From Alisma plantago-aquatica (taxonomy: Eukaryota > Streptophyta > Magnoliopsida > Alismatales > Alismataceae), in the NCBI GenBank assembly GCA_963693085.1, contig OY856411.1, forward strand, positions 1,349,968,050 through 1,350,032,049: a stretch of DNA of 64,000 nt. The letters run 5' to 3'. The notes beneath the pieces are model-generated. The model saw only the letters and a program-made list of their open reading frames with translations. It had not been told where the DNA came from and did not search any database. Below are positions 35,183 through 46,560 of the stretch, in pieces; position 1 is the first letter of the stretch; each line of letters begins with the position of its first letter. A program made the translations under genes and the position numbers.

Positions 35183-36882
35183 ATGGGCGACAACCTACTT
35201 AGTTAACTCAACCTAGAGGGAGGCTTCTCCATACGCCCTCCAGTATTTGATGGCACCAACTTCCTCTATTGGAAGAGAATGATGCAGTTATACATTCAAG
35301 GGATGAACTTTGGTATGTGGAAGGTGATGGTTACACCTTACAAAGAGCCAATCGGATCTATTGCAACATGGAGTGAAGCTGCTCTCAAGGAGTCTCAACT
35401 CAATGCAAAGGCCGTTAGCATTCTCTACGCAGCCCTCACTCCCACAGAGTTCAACCAGATCTCATCATGGGACACCACCTATGATATTTGGGACAATCTA
35501 TGCATCACATATGAAGGCACAAAGCAAGTCAAGGAGGCAAAGATCTACATTTTGGGTAGCCTCCTAGAGAACTTCAAGATGGGAAAGAAAGAAGGCATTG
35601 CAGAGATGTATTCAAGGTTGAATGTCATCGTCAATGGGCTGGATGCTTTGGGCTCTCCTTTGGAAAGAGGCATCATCAACTAAAAGATCTTGAGAACTCT
35701 TCCAAAGAGATGGGAGTCAAAGGTTACATCCATTGAAGAAGTGAGGACCCTTGGTGACATCCCAACTGAAGAACTCATTGGCAATCTTCAAGCCCATGAG
35801 CCTAGACTTGACAAACAAGAAGAAGAAGCTAAGCAAGAAGACAAGTGAAGGCTGTCATCCTTCAACAACAACTTGCTTGCCAAACTTCCTCTCCCTCCTC
35901 TAGTGAAGATGAAGGCCCTAGTAAGCATGAAGCCAACTACATCAAGGGAAAGCACTTCAAGGGAAAGCAAGCATCCTCCTCTACTCCGAGATGCTACAAG
36001 TGTGGTCAAAAGGGGCACTACAAGAGTGAATGCCCAAAGTCAAGAAAGTCTCACCACAAGAGCAGCTCAAGGAAAGAACAGGATTACAAGAAGGAGAGAA
36101 AGCACAAGAGGAAGGACAAGAAGGAAAAGAGATACAAGAATGCAGCTAATGCAACTTGGGAAGCTTCATCTTCAAGTAGCTCTAGCTCTGAAGAAGATGG
36201 AGAGTGCCACTTTGCTCTCATGGCCTCTACAAGTGAAGACATTAGTGTGGTAAGTGAGGTAAGTGAGGTAAGTTTGCATTAACTACCTAAAGAAGCTATT
36301 ATTGACATGCTTGTTACTGCCCGTTCTTCTTTTGCTAAATGTAAATCTAAAAGAAAACAATTAGGAAAAATCATTGATGATCTTTATGCTAAGCTTGAAA
36401 TTTTGGAATTGAATGAGAAAACCAATCTTGAGAGTATTGATAATTTGCAAGGGCAATATCTTGATCTTGAACTCCAATATAATGGGGTTGAAGTTGAAAA
36501 CGGTGTCTACCTTAAGAACATTGAAAATCTTAAGGAAGAGAACCAAAATTGCCTAAAAGAACTTGAATTGATTAAAACTAAAAATGCTGAATTTAAGTTG
36601 CTTATTGATGCTCATAGAGAAAAGAGAGATGTTTATCTCAAAGAGATTCAAATGCTAAAATCTAAAAATTCTAGGTTTCTTAGTCAAGTAAATGATTTAT
36701 CTTCTAGACCTTTGTTGCCTAGCGTTAATGTAGCTACCATCTCTCTTGAAAATGATTCATATCTTACTAAAGCTTTATGTCTTGAGGCTAATCCGGTGCA
36801 TGCTAGGGGTGACATATCTAGTTTACCTTCTACTATTGTTTCTTTGAATGATGATAACCATAGATTGAGAGCATTCTTGTAG
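35183..36882 (+). pseudogene. Sirevirus 1 gag, broken
   Basis: The ATG at 35183 is followed by a stop at codon 8; the same frame then runs to 35683 (FDGTNFLYWKRMMQLYIQGM, then LYAALTPTEFNQISSWDTTY). This is a copia Gag core. A stop at 35684 and a frameshift lead to 35845-36282, which holds the CCHC knuckle CYKCGQKGHYKSECPKS and Lys- and Ser-rich runs. After another stop the segment 36307-36882 is a long coiled coil (repeats of NLKEENQNCLKELELIKTK type). This extended Gag is a Sirevirus trait. The protein would form the virus-like particle. Confidence 0.87.
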
Positions 36883-37675
36883 AAATTCCTAAAAGGGAAG
36901 AACTCCCTAAATGAAATCATTGATCATTCTACCAAATAAAGTGGTACTATTGGTTTGGGATTTGTAGGGGGAGCATCAAAGGGCAAGAGTAAAGCCAAAG
37001 GTAAGAAAAAGAGCAAGGAGGTCTCTTTCTTTGTAGGAGAATCTTCAGGCACTAAGAATCCTATGTTTTGTTCTTATTGCAAATGTGATGACCATTATTC
37101 CACTTATTGTCCTTACAAGCATAAGGGGACCAACCCAAAGATGAAATGGGTCCCCAAGCTAACTCTATATCCCAAAGTTTGAGTTGGGAATTGACATTCT
37201 CCTTTCTTATAGGGAAAAGATAGATGGACTGTTGATAGTGGTTGCACAAAGAACATGACCGGTTATGTAAGCCATTTCAACAATTTCACAAAGAAGAAAG
37301 GAGGATCCGTCACCTTTTGGGACAATAAGAAAGGTAAAGTCAAAGGTGAGGGTGGTGTAGTTTAATCCTTATGCATCAAGAATGTTCTTTTTGTGGATGT
37401 CCTACATCACAATTTAGTAAGTGTTAGTCAACTTTGTGATAATGGTTACCTTGTTCTATTTACTTCTTTTGAATATTTGATTCTAGATTCCCTCACCTAT
37501 CAAGTTATATATAAAGGAACTAGAAGTGGTAATATTTATGTTATTGTTCTTAACTCTATTAAGCATGTGGTTGGTAGATGCCTAGTAGCCAACTCGAATG
37601 ATATTTCTCTTTGGCACCGCCGGCTTGGTCATGTAAATACGCATCAATTAAAGAAGTTGAAAAAAAGGACTTAGT
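36883..37675 (+). pseudogene. Sirevirus 1 second knuckle, protease and pre-integrase region
   Basis: The segment 36955-37182 ends with a second zinc-binding motif, CSYCKCDDHYSTYCPYK. Then WTVDSGCTKNMTGYVSHF contains the aspartic protease active site DSG at 37234-37242. After a stop near 37363, the region 37393-37674 gives VSVSQLCDNGYLVLF and DISLWHRRLGHVNTHQL, the GAG-pre-integrase zinc region. The second knuckle has its His one residue displaced. Stops at 37183 and 37363 break the frame. Confidence 0.85.
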
Positions 37676-38670
37676 CAAGGGACTTCCTAAATTGGATTTT
37701 GAAAAGGATGACGAATGCCAATCTTGTACACAAGGAAAGCAAACCAAGTCCTCCTTCAAATCCAAAGGAGTCCTTAGCACTAAGAGAGCTCTTGAGCTTC
37801 TTCATAGTGATCTATTTGGACCAATGAGAATACAATCACTTCGTGGTTCCAAGTATTGCCTTATGATTGTCGATGATTCCTCTAGATATACTTGGACCTT
37901 CTTCCTCATTTCGAAAAGTGATACACTTGATGTTTTCTCTAGTTTTTGCAAATGATTTGAGAATGAAGCTTCTTGCTGGATTGTTTCCATCCATAGTGAC
38001 CAAGGGGGAGAATTTGAAAATGAGCTTTTTGATCATTTTTGTCAAGAATCGGGTTATGCACACAACTTTTCTTCACCTCAAACACATCAACAAAATGGGG
38101 TTGTAGAGAGGAAGAATAGGTCTCTATAGGAGATGGGTAGGACCATGCTTCTTGAGTTTGATATTCCTAAGAAGTTTTGGGCTAAAGCTGTCAGTACCTC
38201 TTGTTATGTGCAAAATTGTGTTTTTACTCATCCTTCGCTTAAGAAAACCCCCTATGAACTATGGTGTGGTAGGAAGCCTTCTATCGAGTATTTCCATGTT
38301 TTCGGATATCCTTGTTTTGTTTTGAATACAAAAAAATTTTCTTGACAAGTTTGATATGAAATCGTATAAGGCTTTCTTTCTTGGCTATATCACTACTAGC
38401 AAGGCATATAGAGTTTATAATGTTGATCTTGCTAAAGTAGAAGAATCTATTAATGTAAAGTTTATTGAGACTAACCCCTATATTCCCAAAGATATTTTTT
38501 CAAATGATGATGTTGCAGATGAAGTAATTCCTATCCTTAAAGAACTCAACACCACCCAAAAGGGAAAAGAGGTGGCTGCTCAAGAAGAAGAAAAATATGA
38601 TGAAAAGAAGGATCTAACCTCCCGATTTGCAAAGAATCATCCTAAGGAACTCCTTAGGTGATCCATTTTA
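37676..38670 (+). pseudogene. Sirevirus 1 integrase, broken
   Basis: The blocks in order are CQSCTQGKQTKSSFKSKGV, LELLHSDLFGPM (first catalytic Asp), KYCLMIVDDSSRYTWTFFLI, then after shifts NGVVERKNR-like sequence near 38095. These are followed by MLLEFDIPKKFWAKAVSTSC, TPYELWCGRKPSIEYFHVFG and KAFFLGYITTSKAYRVYN. This is a copia-type integrase with its C-terminal GKKP-like region. At least four interruptions lie between 37955 and 38356. Confidence 0.87.
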
Positions 38671-38674
38671 GAGA

Positions 38675-39640
38675 GTGAAGACGCGGCGTGCTACATTCAA
38701 CAAAGAACAAGCCAACAATGCCTTCATCTCACAACTAGAGCCTAAAGATGTCAAGGAAGCTCTTGGGGATGAAGAATGGATCCTAGCTATGCAAGAGGAG
38801 CTAGAACAATTTGAGAAGAACAAAGTTTGGACCCTTGTACCAAGACCAAGTGATAGAAATATCATTGGTATCAAATGGTTCTACCGCAACAAGCTAGATG
38901 AAAGCGGCAAAGTGGTAAGAAACAAAGCAAGGTTAGTGGCTCAAGGATACAATCAACAGGAAGGTATTGACTTTGATGAAACATATGCACCTGTAGATAG
39001 ACTTGAGTCCATTCATATGTTTCTTGCTTTTTCTAGTCATAAAGACTTTCTTTTGTATCAAATGGATGTTAAAAGTGCATTTTTGAATGGTACAATTGAG
39101 GAGGAAGTGTATGTTGCACAACCTCCAGGCTTTGAATATGATAATCTACCTAACCATGTTTATTTGTTGCAAAAACCTCTCTATGGACTCAAACAAGAAC
39201 CAAGGGCTTGGTATGAGAAATTAAAGAACTTTTTGTTAGACCATGGTTATATCATGGGCAAAGTGGATTCTACCTTGTTTCTAAAGCACACTTCTAATAA
39301 TTTTCTTATTATTCAAATATATGTTGATGATATAATTTTTGGCGGAACTAACCTTGATCTTTGTAAAGAATTTAGTGATCTTATGTAGAGTGAATTTGAG
39401 ATAAGTATGATGGATGAGCTCACTTTCTTCCTCGGATTTCAAATCAATCAAACAAAAGATGAGAACTTCATCAACCAAGGCAAGTACACAAGTGAACTAC
39501 TTAAGCACTTTGGGATGGAGAATACCAAGCCGATGGACACAGCCATGTCAAACACCTCCAAACTTAATAAAGATGAAGAAGGTGAAAAGGTAGATGACAA
39601 GCTCTATAGAGGTATGATTGGAAGTTTACTTAACTACCTC
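38675..39640 (+). pseudogene. Sirevirus 1 reverse transcriptase, broken
   Basis: 38675-39388 is one open stretch: [20 protein letters not shown], then [20 protein letters not shown] and [18 protein letters not shown], which holds the first catalytic Asp. [18 protein letters not shown] follows, with the YVDD at 39320-39331. A stop at 39386 splits it from FLGFQINQTKDENFINQGKY and MIGSLLNYL (39407-39643). All palm motifs are present. It is the best preserved gene of this element. Confidence 0.9.
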
Positions 39641-40282
39641 TAGACCTGACATAATGTGTAGTGTTGGCTTGTATGCTAGATTTCAATCGAATCCTAAGAA
39701 ATCTCACCTTATAGCTATTAAGAGGATTGTAAGGTACCTAGACAAAACTCAAAACTTTGGACTATGGTATCCTAAGTTAAGGGACTTTACTCTTACTGCC
39801 TATAGTGATGTCGATTATGCAGGCTACTTGATTGATAGAAAGTGCACAAGTGGCACTTGTTTCCTCCTAGGACCGTTCTTGGTGTCTTGGTTCTCCAAGA
39901 AATAGAGCATTGTGGCATTATCAACCACTGAGGTTGAGTACATTGCAGCCAAGAGTTGTTGTGCCTAGGTACTATGGATGAAGTAAATGCACCAAGACTT
40001 TAACATTCATTTTGATGCTTCTCCTATCAATTGTGATAATACTAGTGCAATTAAATTGTCTTACAATCCTATATTTCATAGTAGAGCTAAACATATAGAG
40101 GTTCTCCATCACTTTCTTCATGATCGCATTGCCAAGAAGGATATTTATATCATGCATGTGGACACAAAAAATTAGTTGGCACACATTTTCACTAAACCTC
40201 TAGCAAGAGAGCAATTTAATTTTATTAGATCAAAATTGCTTATAACTACTTTGGATGAATCTGATATGCCTTCTAGCTAGTA
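39641..40282 (+). pseudogene. Sirevirus 1 RNase H, broken
   Basis: The region continues from RT after a frame change: SRPDIMCSVGLYARFQ, AYSDVDYAGYLIDRKCTSGT and FLVSWFSKK to 39905. Past a stop come ALSTTEVEYIAA, INCDNTSAIKLSYNP and SRAKHIEVLHHFLHD. These are the usual copia RNase H blocks. It ends with LLITTLDESDMPSS and a stop at about 40280. Confidence 0.88.
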
Positions 40283-40547
40283 GTCATCTACCCTATATTT
40301 TTTGCATCTATCTTGATCATCTTTGAGTGCTTATATGCTTAAAATTGGGTTTTCATGTTCATATTGCCTTATTTTTCTCTTGTTTTTGGGTATTTTTTGT
40401 AAACGCTAGTTTTATCACAAAATAGTACCCAATGATGAGTGATATGTGCCTATGTATGTTTAATATACATAATGGACTTGAAAAATAAATTTAATTAGCA
40501 TTCAAATGGCTAGAAATTAAGTTTGATGGTTTTAGGTCAGGTTGACC

Positions 40548-40584
40548 ATCGGTCGAATTTCCCCCCAGGACAAACTCGACCGAT
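40548..40584 (+). other. stem-loop shared with the LTRs, after pol
   Basis: atcggtcgaattt and aaactcgaccgat form 13-bp arms around ccccccaggac. The same stem-loop is in both LTRs at 34114-34147 and 43841-43874. Confidence 0.75.
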
Positions 40585-40897
40585 CCCTAGTTGAGAGCTT
40601 TGTAAAAAATAACCAACCGTTCAAGTTTCAGACTCACAGAACTCGACCGATTGGTGGGCCGAAGCCGACTTAAGTTGGATTCGGCCAACTATACTCCCTC
40701 TCAACTAGAGAATAGTTGACTGATTCCCCTTCTTCTAGCCCTAAGCTCTCGACCTCAGACCTTACCTTTCCTATCCTAGCCCTAATCCAACCTAGAGAGA
40801 CCTTCCTAGACCTTCCCCATTGCTCAACCTAGGTGTGTGAATGTTTTTGGTGGTTTGTTTTATGCATTTGCCCTTTTCTTCTCCTTCTTTTTGCCTC

Positions 40898-42707
40898 TAT
40901 GGCTTCACATAGAAGAAAGAGACCCTCCCCTAGAAATGGACCATCCTCTTCTTCATCCTCTCGCTTGATTCTGTTCAATGAGACCCTGTTTGTCTGAATA
41001 GAGGTTGTTAAGAGGTATAAGGACCTTCTTCCTAGGATTCCTTTTCCTTTTAGAGCCCTCTTTGAGCCTAGACCTAGGCGTCAAGCCATCATTGATCAAG
41101 TGGTGAGGTTGCTTTCTGTTCATCACCTATCCGCCCTGGCTGTCGAGTTTCTTTCATAATTCTATGTCTAGAACGAAACTAGTTCACGAATTCTACACAA
41201 ATTTGGGTTGGAATTATGACTCCCTTGTACCCCCTCCGAATACTCAAGTGATCCTTATTAGATGATCGCCGAGAAGAAATTCCAAATCTCTAAGGGTATC
41301 CTGAATGTTTTCTTTTCAAGAGCCTATGAGAATGACCTTTGACGTAAGGATTATGGTGAGTATTTTGACCTGTTAAACACTGAAGGTTTCTACAAGCAGA
41401 ATGAGATCACTCTTCCTGATATCCAATGATTGTCGGGAAGAAATTCCAAATCTCTGAAGATATCATGAATGTTTTATTTTCAGGAGTCGATGAGAATGAC
41501 ACCTGGCATAAGGATTATGGTGAGTATTTTGACCTGTTAGACCCAGAAGGTTTCTACAAGCAGAAATGAGATCACTCTTCCTGATATACATCGCTATCTG
41601 AAGAAACCTAATGTTTCCTATAAGACAAAGAGCACCCTACCCTCCTCCTACTTAGATATCAAGAAGCCTATATTAGCCCTAGTGGTCAAATGCAACATCC
41701 ATCCAATGAAAAATCAAACAAATATTGTAGAGAACACTGCAGTGATCATGTACTCCATCTTAGAGAATGTCGGAGTCAAGTGGTCTAGATATATCCTACA
41801 CCATATGACTTTCTTTGACTCTGGCAAGAACACCCGTGGCACCCATCCTCCTTATCCTACCCTAGTTTGTGGTATTTGCTAGTTCTCTAATGAGAAATCA
41901 CTTTTCTCTGACTTCCACTATAGACCTACCAGGAAGGGAGTGTGTATCAGTGAGACCACCATTCAGAAATCCATGCCTATCCTTTCCTCCACCACACCAG
42001 ATGCTTCACCCTCTGCCTATGCCTCTACTACACCTGTCTCTACCTCTACCCGAGCTCCACCTCCTCAGCCACCCTGACCTAGTCGTGCCTCATTCTGTGT
42101 GTCTAATGAAGCCCTTATGGGTTACATGATGCACCAACATGCATACAACCTCTAGGTCCAGGAGCATCTGCACCAGGATTTATGTTCAATCATGTCAAAC
42201 ATGAACTTATCCTATGCACACCCATACCCCACCTACCAGCCATACCCTGATAGTGACTATACATCCTATGCATATAATCACTTTTACCCCGCACCTGAGC
42301 CTTCTGTTGTTGCTCCCACACCCTCTGCTGCTGGTGGTCCTACTCCTATCTTCCTACCATTACCTACTGGCCCCTTGGACACTCTACTTGCCAGTCTGGG
42401 TGATTCTACTCCCTCCTTCCCTTAGGCAAATAAGCTTAATGCTCTTGGTAAGACTTGGGATGAGTAGAATGCTCGTTGGCCCGGTCCTGGCTTCGATCCT
42501 TCTGTGCATGAGGAGATGCCTGACCATGCTGATGCCGAGACTGTTGATGCTTATGATGATTCTGGTGATGGTGAGGATGATGGTGATGGCTCTGATGGCT
42601 TCACTGGTGACTCCGGTGATGAAGGCGTTGCTGCTGCACCTTCATATGGAGACGATGACTACGAGCCTAATGATGATGTTGTGGACATGGATAGCTTAAA
42701 TGTCTAG
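40898..42707 (+). pseudogene. Sirevirus 1 third ORF in the env position
   Basis: A start MASHRRKRPSPRNGPSS lies at 40898. After stops and shifts comes PFPFRALFEPRPRRQAIIDQ, then a tandemly duplicated block (41262-41590). Next are ALVVKCNIHPMKNQTNIVEN and VIMYSILENVGVKW (41682-41882), similar to the 'putative plant transposon protein' domain of plant LTR-element ORFs. The C-terminal part is rich in Pro, Ser and Tyr (42192-42425) and then acidic (42504-42707, EEMPDHADAETVDAYDDSGD). Elements like SIRE1 carry an envelope-like ORF here. I see no signal peptide or clear membrane helix, so an envelope function is not supported by this sequence. Confidence 0.65.
41262..41590 (+). repeat. 164-bp tandem duplication within the third ORF
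   Basis: Copy one starts atgatcgccgagaagaaatt at 41262 and copy two atgattgtcgggaagaaatt at 41426. They share gattatggtgagtattttga and aaggtttctacaagcag. The length is not a multiple of three, so the duplication shifts the frame. Confidence 0.9.
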
Positions 42708-43391
42708 TTGTTTCGTAGTTTTTAGTCTAGTTTGCTAATCATATATATCTTTGCAGGCTATTTTGTATTAGAAACATATGGGCACATGATATGAGATGTA
42801 CTATTTTATCTGTAGCTTTCATCAATTCTTGCTTGTAGTTGTTTTTATGAGAACATGCTTCATGTGTTGTAATCTATTTTTTGTGAACTCTTACTCCTTG
42901 ATTAGTTATATCTTGTGAGTTGGTTCCATATTTCACCATATTTTGATTATGACCTAGCTTGTGTGTTTCTCTCATCTTTGTTTGATATATGTTATGAGAT
43001 TGCATGTTTAAATATCTGCTTGGTTGTGCTTGGAGAAGACTGTTTGGATGCTCTTCTACCCCCCCTTCCTTTTTGATAATGTCAAAAGGGGGAGAGAAAA
43101 TTTCAATGTCTTAAAACTCAATCATATTGTTATTATTGCTTATGTGATCCTTTTCTTGTTCTTTATATGCTTTATCATGTCACTTGCTAAAGACCCATAT
43201 AGTACATGCATGTTATATTGCTTTGTGTAGAAAGAGTAACAATACAGGTTAAAGTAAGCATAGATTGAGGGGGGGAGCAATTCGCATTGTTCAAATCTTA
43301 AATACCCCTAATTCACAAGGCAAAGGTATATTTTCCATATTCTTTTCAATATGTTTGAGGAATGGTTTGTCATTGTCAAAAAGGGGGAGAA
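42708..43391 (+). other. Sirevirus 1 3' region with three polypurine tracts
   Basis: Purine tracts lie at 43083-43100 (caaaagggggagagaaaa), 43265-43277 (gagggggggagc) and 43378-43391 (aaaaagggggagaa), the last directly before the 3' LTR. Two of them are preceded by a similar context (aatgtcaaaaggggg / attgtcaaaaagggg). Multiplied polypurine tracts are a described Sirevirus trait. No gene is seen in the rest. Confidence 0.82.
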
Positions 43392-44852
43392 TATTGACCT
43401 AGAGGGTATACATTGTCCATATTTTGATAATGACTCAACCATTCCATTCATATGTATCTAATATGTGTATTCTAGATTGATCTCAGGTTTTAGGTACATG
43501 AAAAGAATCAATTTACACAAGCCCTAGCTTGTCAAAGTTCAAGTCAAAAGCAATGCAAGTATGCTAATTAGGAAATCTATTCAAACGACCTTAGAAATTT
43601 TTTTTAATCACTTATATTGATGATATGACTTGTAACTTAGATGAGAAAAATATGTGGGACACTTAGTACCAAGTTTTAATCACTTTTTAACCACATTTAA
43701 AAATTTATCACAGACTATTGATCAGTCAAGTTACAATCTCGACCGAACCCTTGGATCAATTCTTTAATGTGTGCATTGGTCGAGTTGTGCATTCACAGAA
43801 TTTGACCGTATGACTTACTGACCATATGTGATTTTAACTGATTGGTCGAGTTTCCCAGGACAAACTCGACCGATAGTTTGAAAATTGTGTTTGTCTTTTA
43901 GCCGATCGGTCGAGTGACCTTTATTGAATATCGACCGAATGTAGTGTACAGAAAAAGCAGAAAAAGTGCTTCTAACCATTGCTGACTTGTTTAGATGAAA
44001 ATAGATATGTTGCCTTGAGAAACAATGCCTATAATTCAACCCTAAGTGCTCCCCAACTCATGGGAACACCCCCAGCTATAAATAGGACCACTTGGAGTTC
44101 ATTCCAAGGTTGTTATTCACTACACACAAGGTCCTAGCTATAGTTGAGTGTGCTACCACCCCTTGAGCCCCTTTCTCTCTCTAGTTTACACATCATTTTT
44201 TGATTTGTGTATGAGTTAGGATTATTGTAGAGCTCCACCTTTGTGCGTGTAAAGCTCTCAATCTTCCACTACTTCCCAGTCCCCTTCTTTCATGAAGAAA
44301 AGCTAAAGAAAGCTCCATCGAGTGAAGAAGGAGCTGTAGCTGGTCCTCTTCAAGTTTGACGAAGAGGTGGTGATCTTCTCCAGGTGAAGGAGAAGGAAAA
44401 GGTTGAAGATCCAAGAGGAGAATAAAAGTCCTTCAAGGTGGAAGACTTGAGCTTGAATGGGTAAGACCTAGGTGAAGTCTTAAGATTCAATCTAAGTGGG
44501 TGAGTTCCTTGTTAACATGGAGATCTCCTTGTGGTTGGATGGGTAAGTCCTTTGGTGGTCTATTGTTGTAAATCTCTGTGGCGATATAATAGATAAAAGC
44601 ACTTGAAAATTCCTAGAGGTTGATATCTCTAGGTAGTGGACTGACTCACTTCTAATTTAAAGTGTGGAACCACTCTACATCCCTTTGTCAAGTGCTTGCT
44701 ATCAATCTCTCTCATCCTTGATATGCCTTTTAGATAGGAATTCAAATGGCCATTAAGCTATTTCTCCTAATTGATATAATTTGAAGATCTAATTTGTTAG
44801 GTGAGAATTGTTGTAGCTCTATTCACCCCCCCTAGAGCCCTTAGGTCCAACA
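43392..44852 (+). repeat. Sirevirus 1 3' LTR
   Basis: 1461 bp, aligning end to end with the 5' LTR. Its first bases are tattgacctagagg, with the second base mutated. The end is ttaggtccaaca. The TATA-like box is at 44077-44084 and the stem-loop at 43841-43874. Confidence 0.93.
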
Positions 44853-44857
44853 GTAAT
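44853..44857. repeat. target-site duplication GTAAT of Sirevirus 1, right
   Basis: It is identical to 33661-33665. LINE ORF1 resumes here with NSMGKTIKVDAKT. Confidence 0.93.
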
Positions 44858-45745
44858 TCTATGGGGAAAACTATCAAGGTTGATGCCAAAACCCTTGTTG
44901 GAAATAGAGGGAAATTCACACACATTGTGGTCGAGGTAGACACTACCAAACTCTTTTTGTCAGTGATCTTTATCAACGGTGAGCACTTACGCCAGGAGTA
45001 TGAAAACCTGCCTCAATTCTGCCTGAAATGCGGCCGTCTTGGCCATATCTATACTGAATGCAAGCATGATCTAAAGACGTCAAGTGACCTTTCATCGATG
45101 TCAATCCCTATCCCTATCCCTATCCCTGTAGTTAACTATACGATGGTGATCCACACAAATATGTCAGAATGTTGCAAGCAACAAATTGTAGACAACGGAA
45201 ACAAGAAGGTTACTGCCCGCCTGCCCCCCAATCCACGCCACAACGAGCGAGCATATAACACAATCCAAATCAAATATGATGAAATGTCAGACCAAGATGA
45301 TGGGTTCCAACCAGTACTGAGTAAAAAAGACAAACAATGGATGAGGTGGAAAAAAGTTGCAAAGAACAATAAAGTCCCTCTGGAGACCTAAAACAAGACA
45401 GGGTCAGACAATCCAAAGTCTGACACTGTTGTTAGGCTTGAAGAGGATGAAGTAAGCATTGGCCGTCAAGACAACTTTGTTGATGGAAAGATCTTCCAAT
45501 TCATGACAGAACGTCCCAAGGCACCTCTCATCCCATCTCGTCTGACCTTGAACCGCCACAACAAGGAGGCCAGTGGCTACGTGATGTTGAGGAACAGAAA
45601 GATAATCTATCAGGCTATCCAGAGCCCAGATCGCATTTGCAAGAAGGGCTGAATAGATGAACACCAACAGGGTGATCAACTCGATCACGAACTTTTCAAC
45701 ATGTCAAAAGGGCACTGGAGTTTTAGAAGCACCTGGAGGCAGCCA
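44858..45745 (+). pseudogene. LINE 1 ORF1, 3' part with zinc knuckle
   Basis: Coding resumes past the nested element: MGKTIKVDAKTLVGNRGKFT, VVEVDTTKLFLSVIFINGEH, then the CX2CX4HX4C knuckle CLKCGRLGHIYTEC (about 45021-45062). This is the usual end of a plant LINE DUF4283 protein. A ccctat hexamer repeat at about 45107-45126 encodes PIPIPIPV. The frame runs to a stop at 45389. Further ORF1-like sequence to about 45745 is not assigned to a domain. Confidence 0.85.
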
Positions 45746-45819
45746 AATTTGAAATACCAGACAACATAAACATTGAAGGTGAGGACTAGTCTATGTGAAT
45801 GTGTGCAACTCTATAATAA

Positions 45820-46560
45820 ATGCTTGCTATGATGAGTGCCCCCTTCTGGAACATTCAAGGGGTAGGCCTTGACAAGAAAACCCTCTTAATCAAAGAAATG
45901 ATGACCACCTACAAAATCAAAATAGTTGTTGTTGTGAAACCTCACTGCAGTGGTACCATGACATCTAGAATCATTAAACAACTTGGTTTCTCATACTCCC
46001 ACAGAGTAGAGGCTAATATCATCTTGGGTGGCATATGGATTGTGTGGAACCAACATCGGTGTAACGTGGAAATCCTCATCAGTCACCACCAATTCATTCA
46101 CTGCAAGGTAAACAACTCCTGGTACCTCACAATCATTTATGCCGGTCCCAACCCCATGAAGCACAAACTCTTATGGAGAAAACTTGAAGACATTGCCCAA
46201 AACATGATTAAGGGTTGGGCAGTCATGGGAGACTTCAATATTCTACTGCACACAAATGAAAAATGCGACAAGAAGTACTTTGACAAGGGAGCTAGTGAAA
46301 GATTTCTGGAAACTTTGCTCAATACTGGCCTAGCAGACATGAAGACACAAGACCATTTCTTCACATTCAAGCACATGGACCTCCTTGAACAACTGGATAG
46401 AGTGCTAGTCAATTCGGAATGGATCTAGAAGTTTGATAATGCATCAGCCATGATCCTTCCCATAATCTACTCTAACCACCACCCGATCCTCCTTTCTTGT
46501 GGGAATCATGCTCCTAGAAGCTTCAACTTCTAAACAAAATCCAGTTGGAACCTCACACCT
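45820..46560 (+). pseudogene. LINE 1 ORF2 endonuclease domain
   Basis: 45820-46428 reads PFWNIQGVGLDKK, VVVKPHCSG, LGGIWIVWN and WAVMGDFNILLHTNEK, then LDRVLVNSEWI. It belongs to the exonuclease-endonuclease-phosphatase family that nicks target DNA. The catalytic Glu of the QE(T/P) motif is not visible (VKPH), and the late SDH motif reads SNHHPILL, so it appears inactive. A stop at 46426 precedes the SNH block. Confidence 0.87.

Larger units (their letters stand above)
33666..44852 (+). mobile_element. Sirevirus-type Ty1/copia element, 11.2 kb
   Basis: Both LTRs, the primer site, gag, protease, integrase, RT, RNase H, a third ORF in the env position and several polypurine tracts are present in order, inside a perfect 5-bp GTAAT duplication. 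A long Gag with coiled coil and two knuckles, an extra ORF after pol and repeated aaagggggaga tracts are traits described for the genus Sirevirus. By eye the LTRs differ at about 4% in the first 200 bases, so this is the youngest dated layer of the nest. Each gene nevertheless has stops or shifts. Confidence 0.92.

Noticed and set aside
42214..42699. 161-codon open frame on the plus strand
   Set aside because: It is a shifted frame over the third ORF of Sirevirus 1. The frame with Pro/Tyr-rich and acidic parts is more coherent with the upstream domain.
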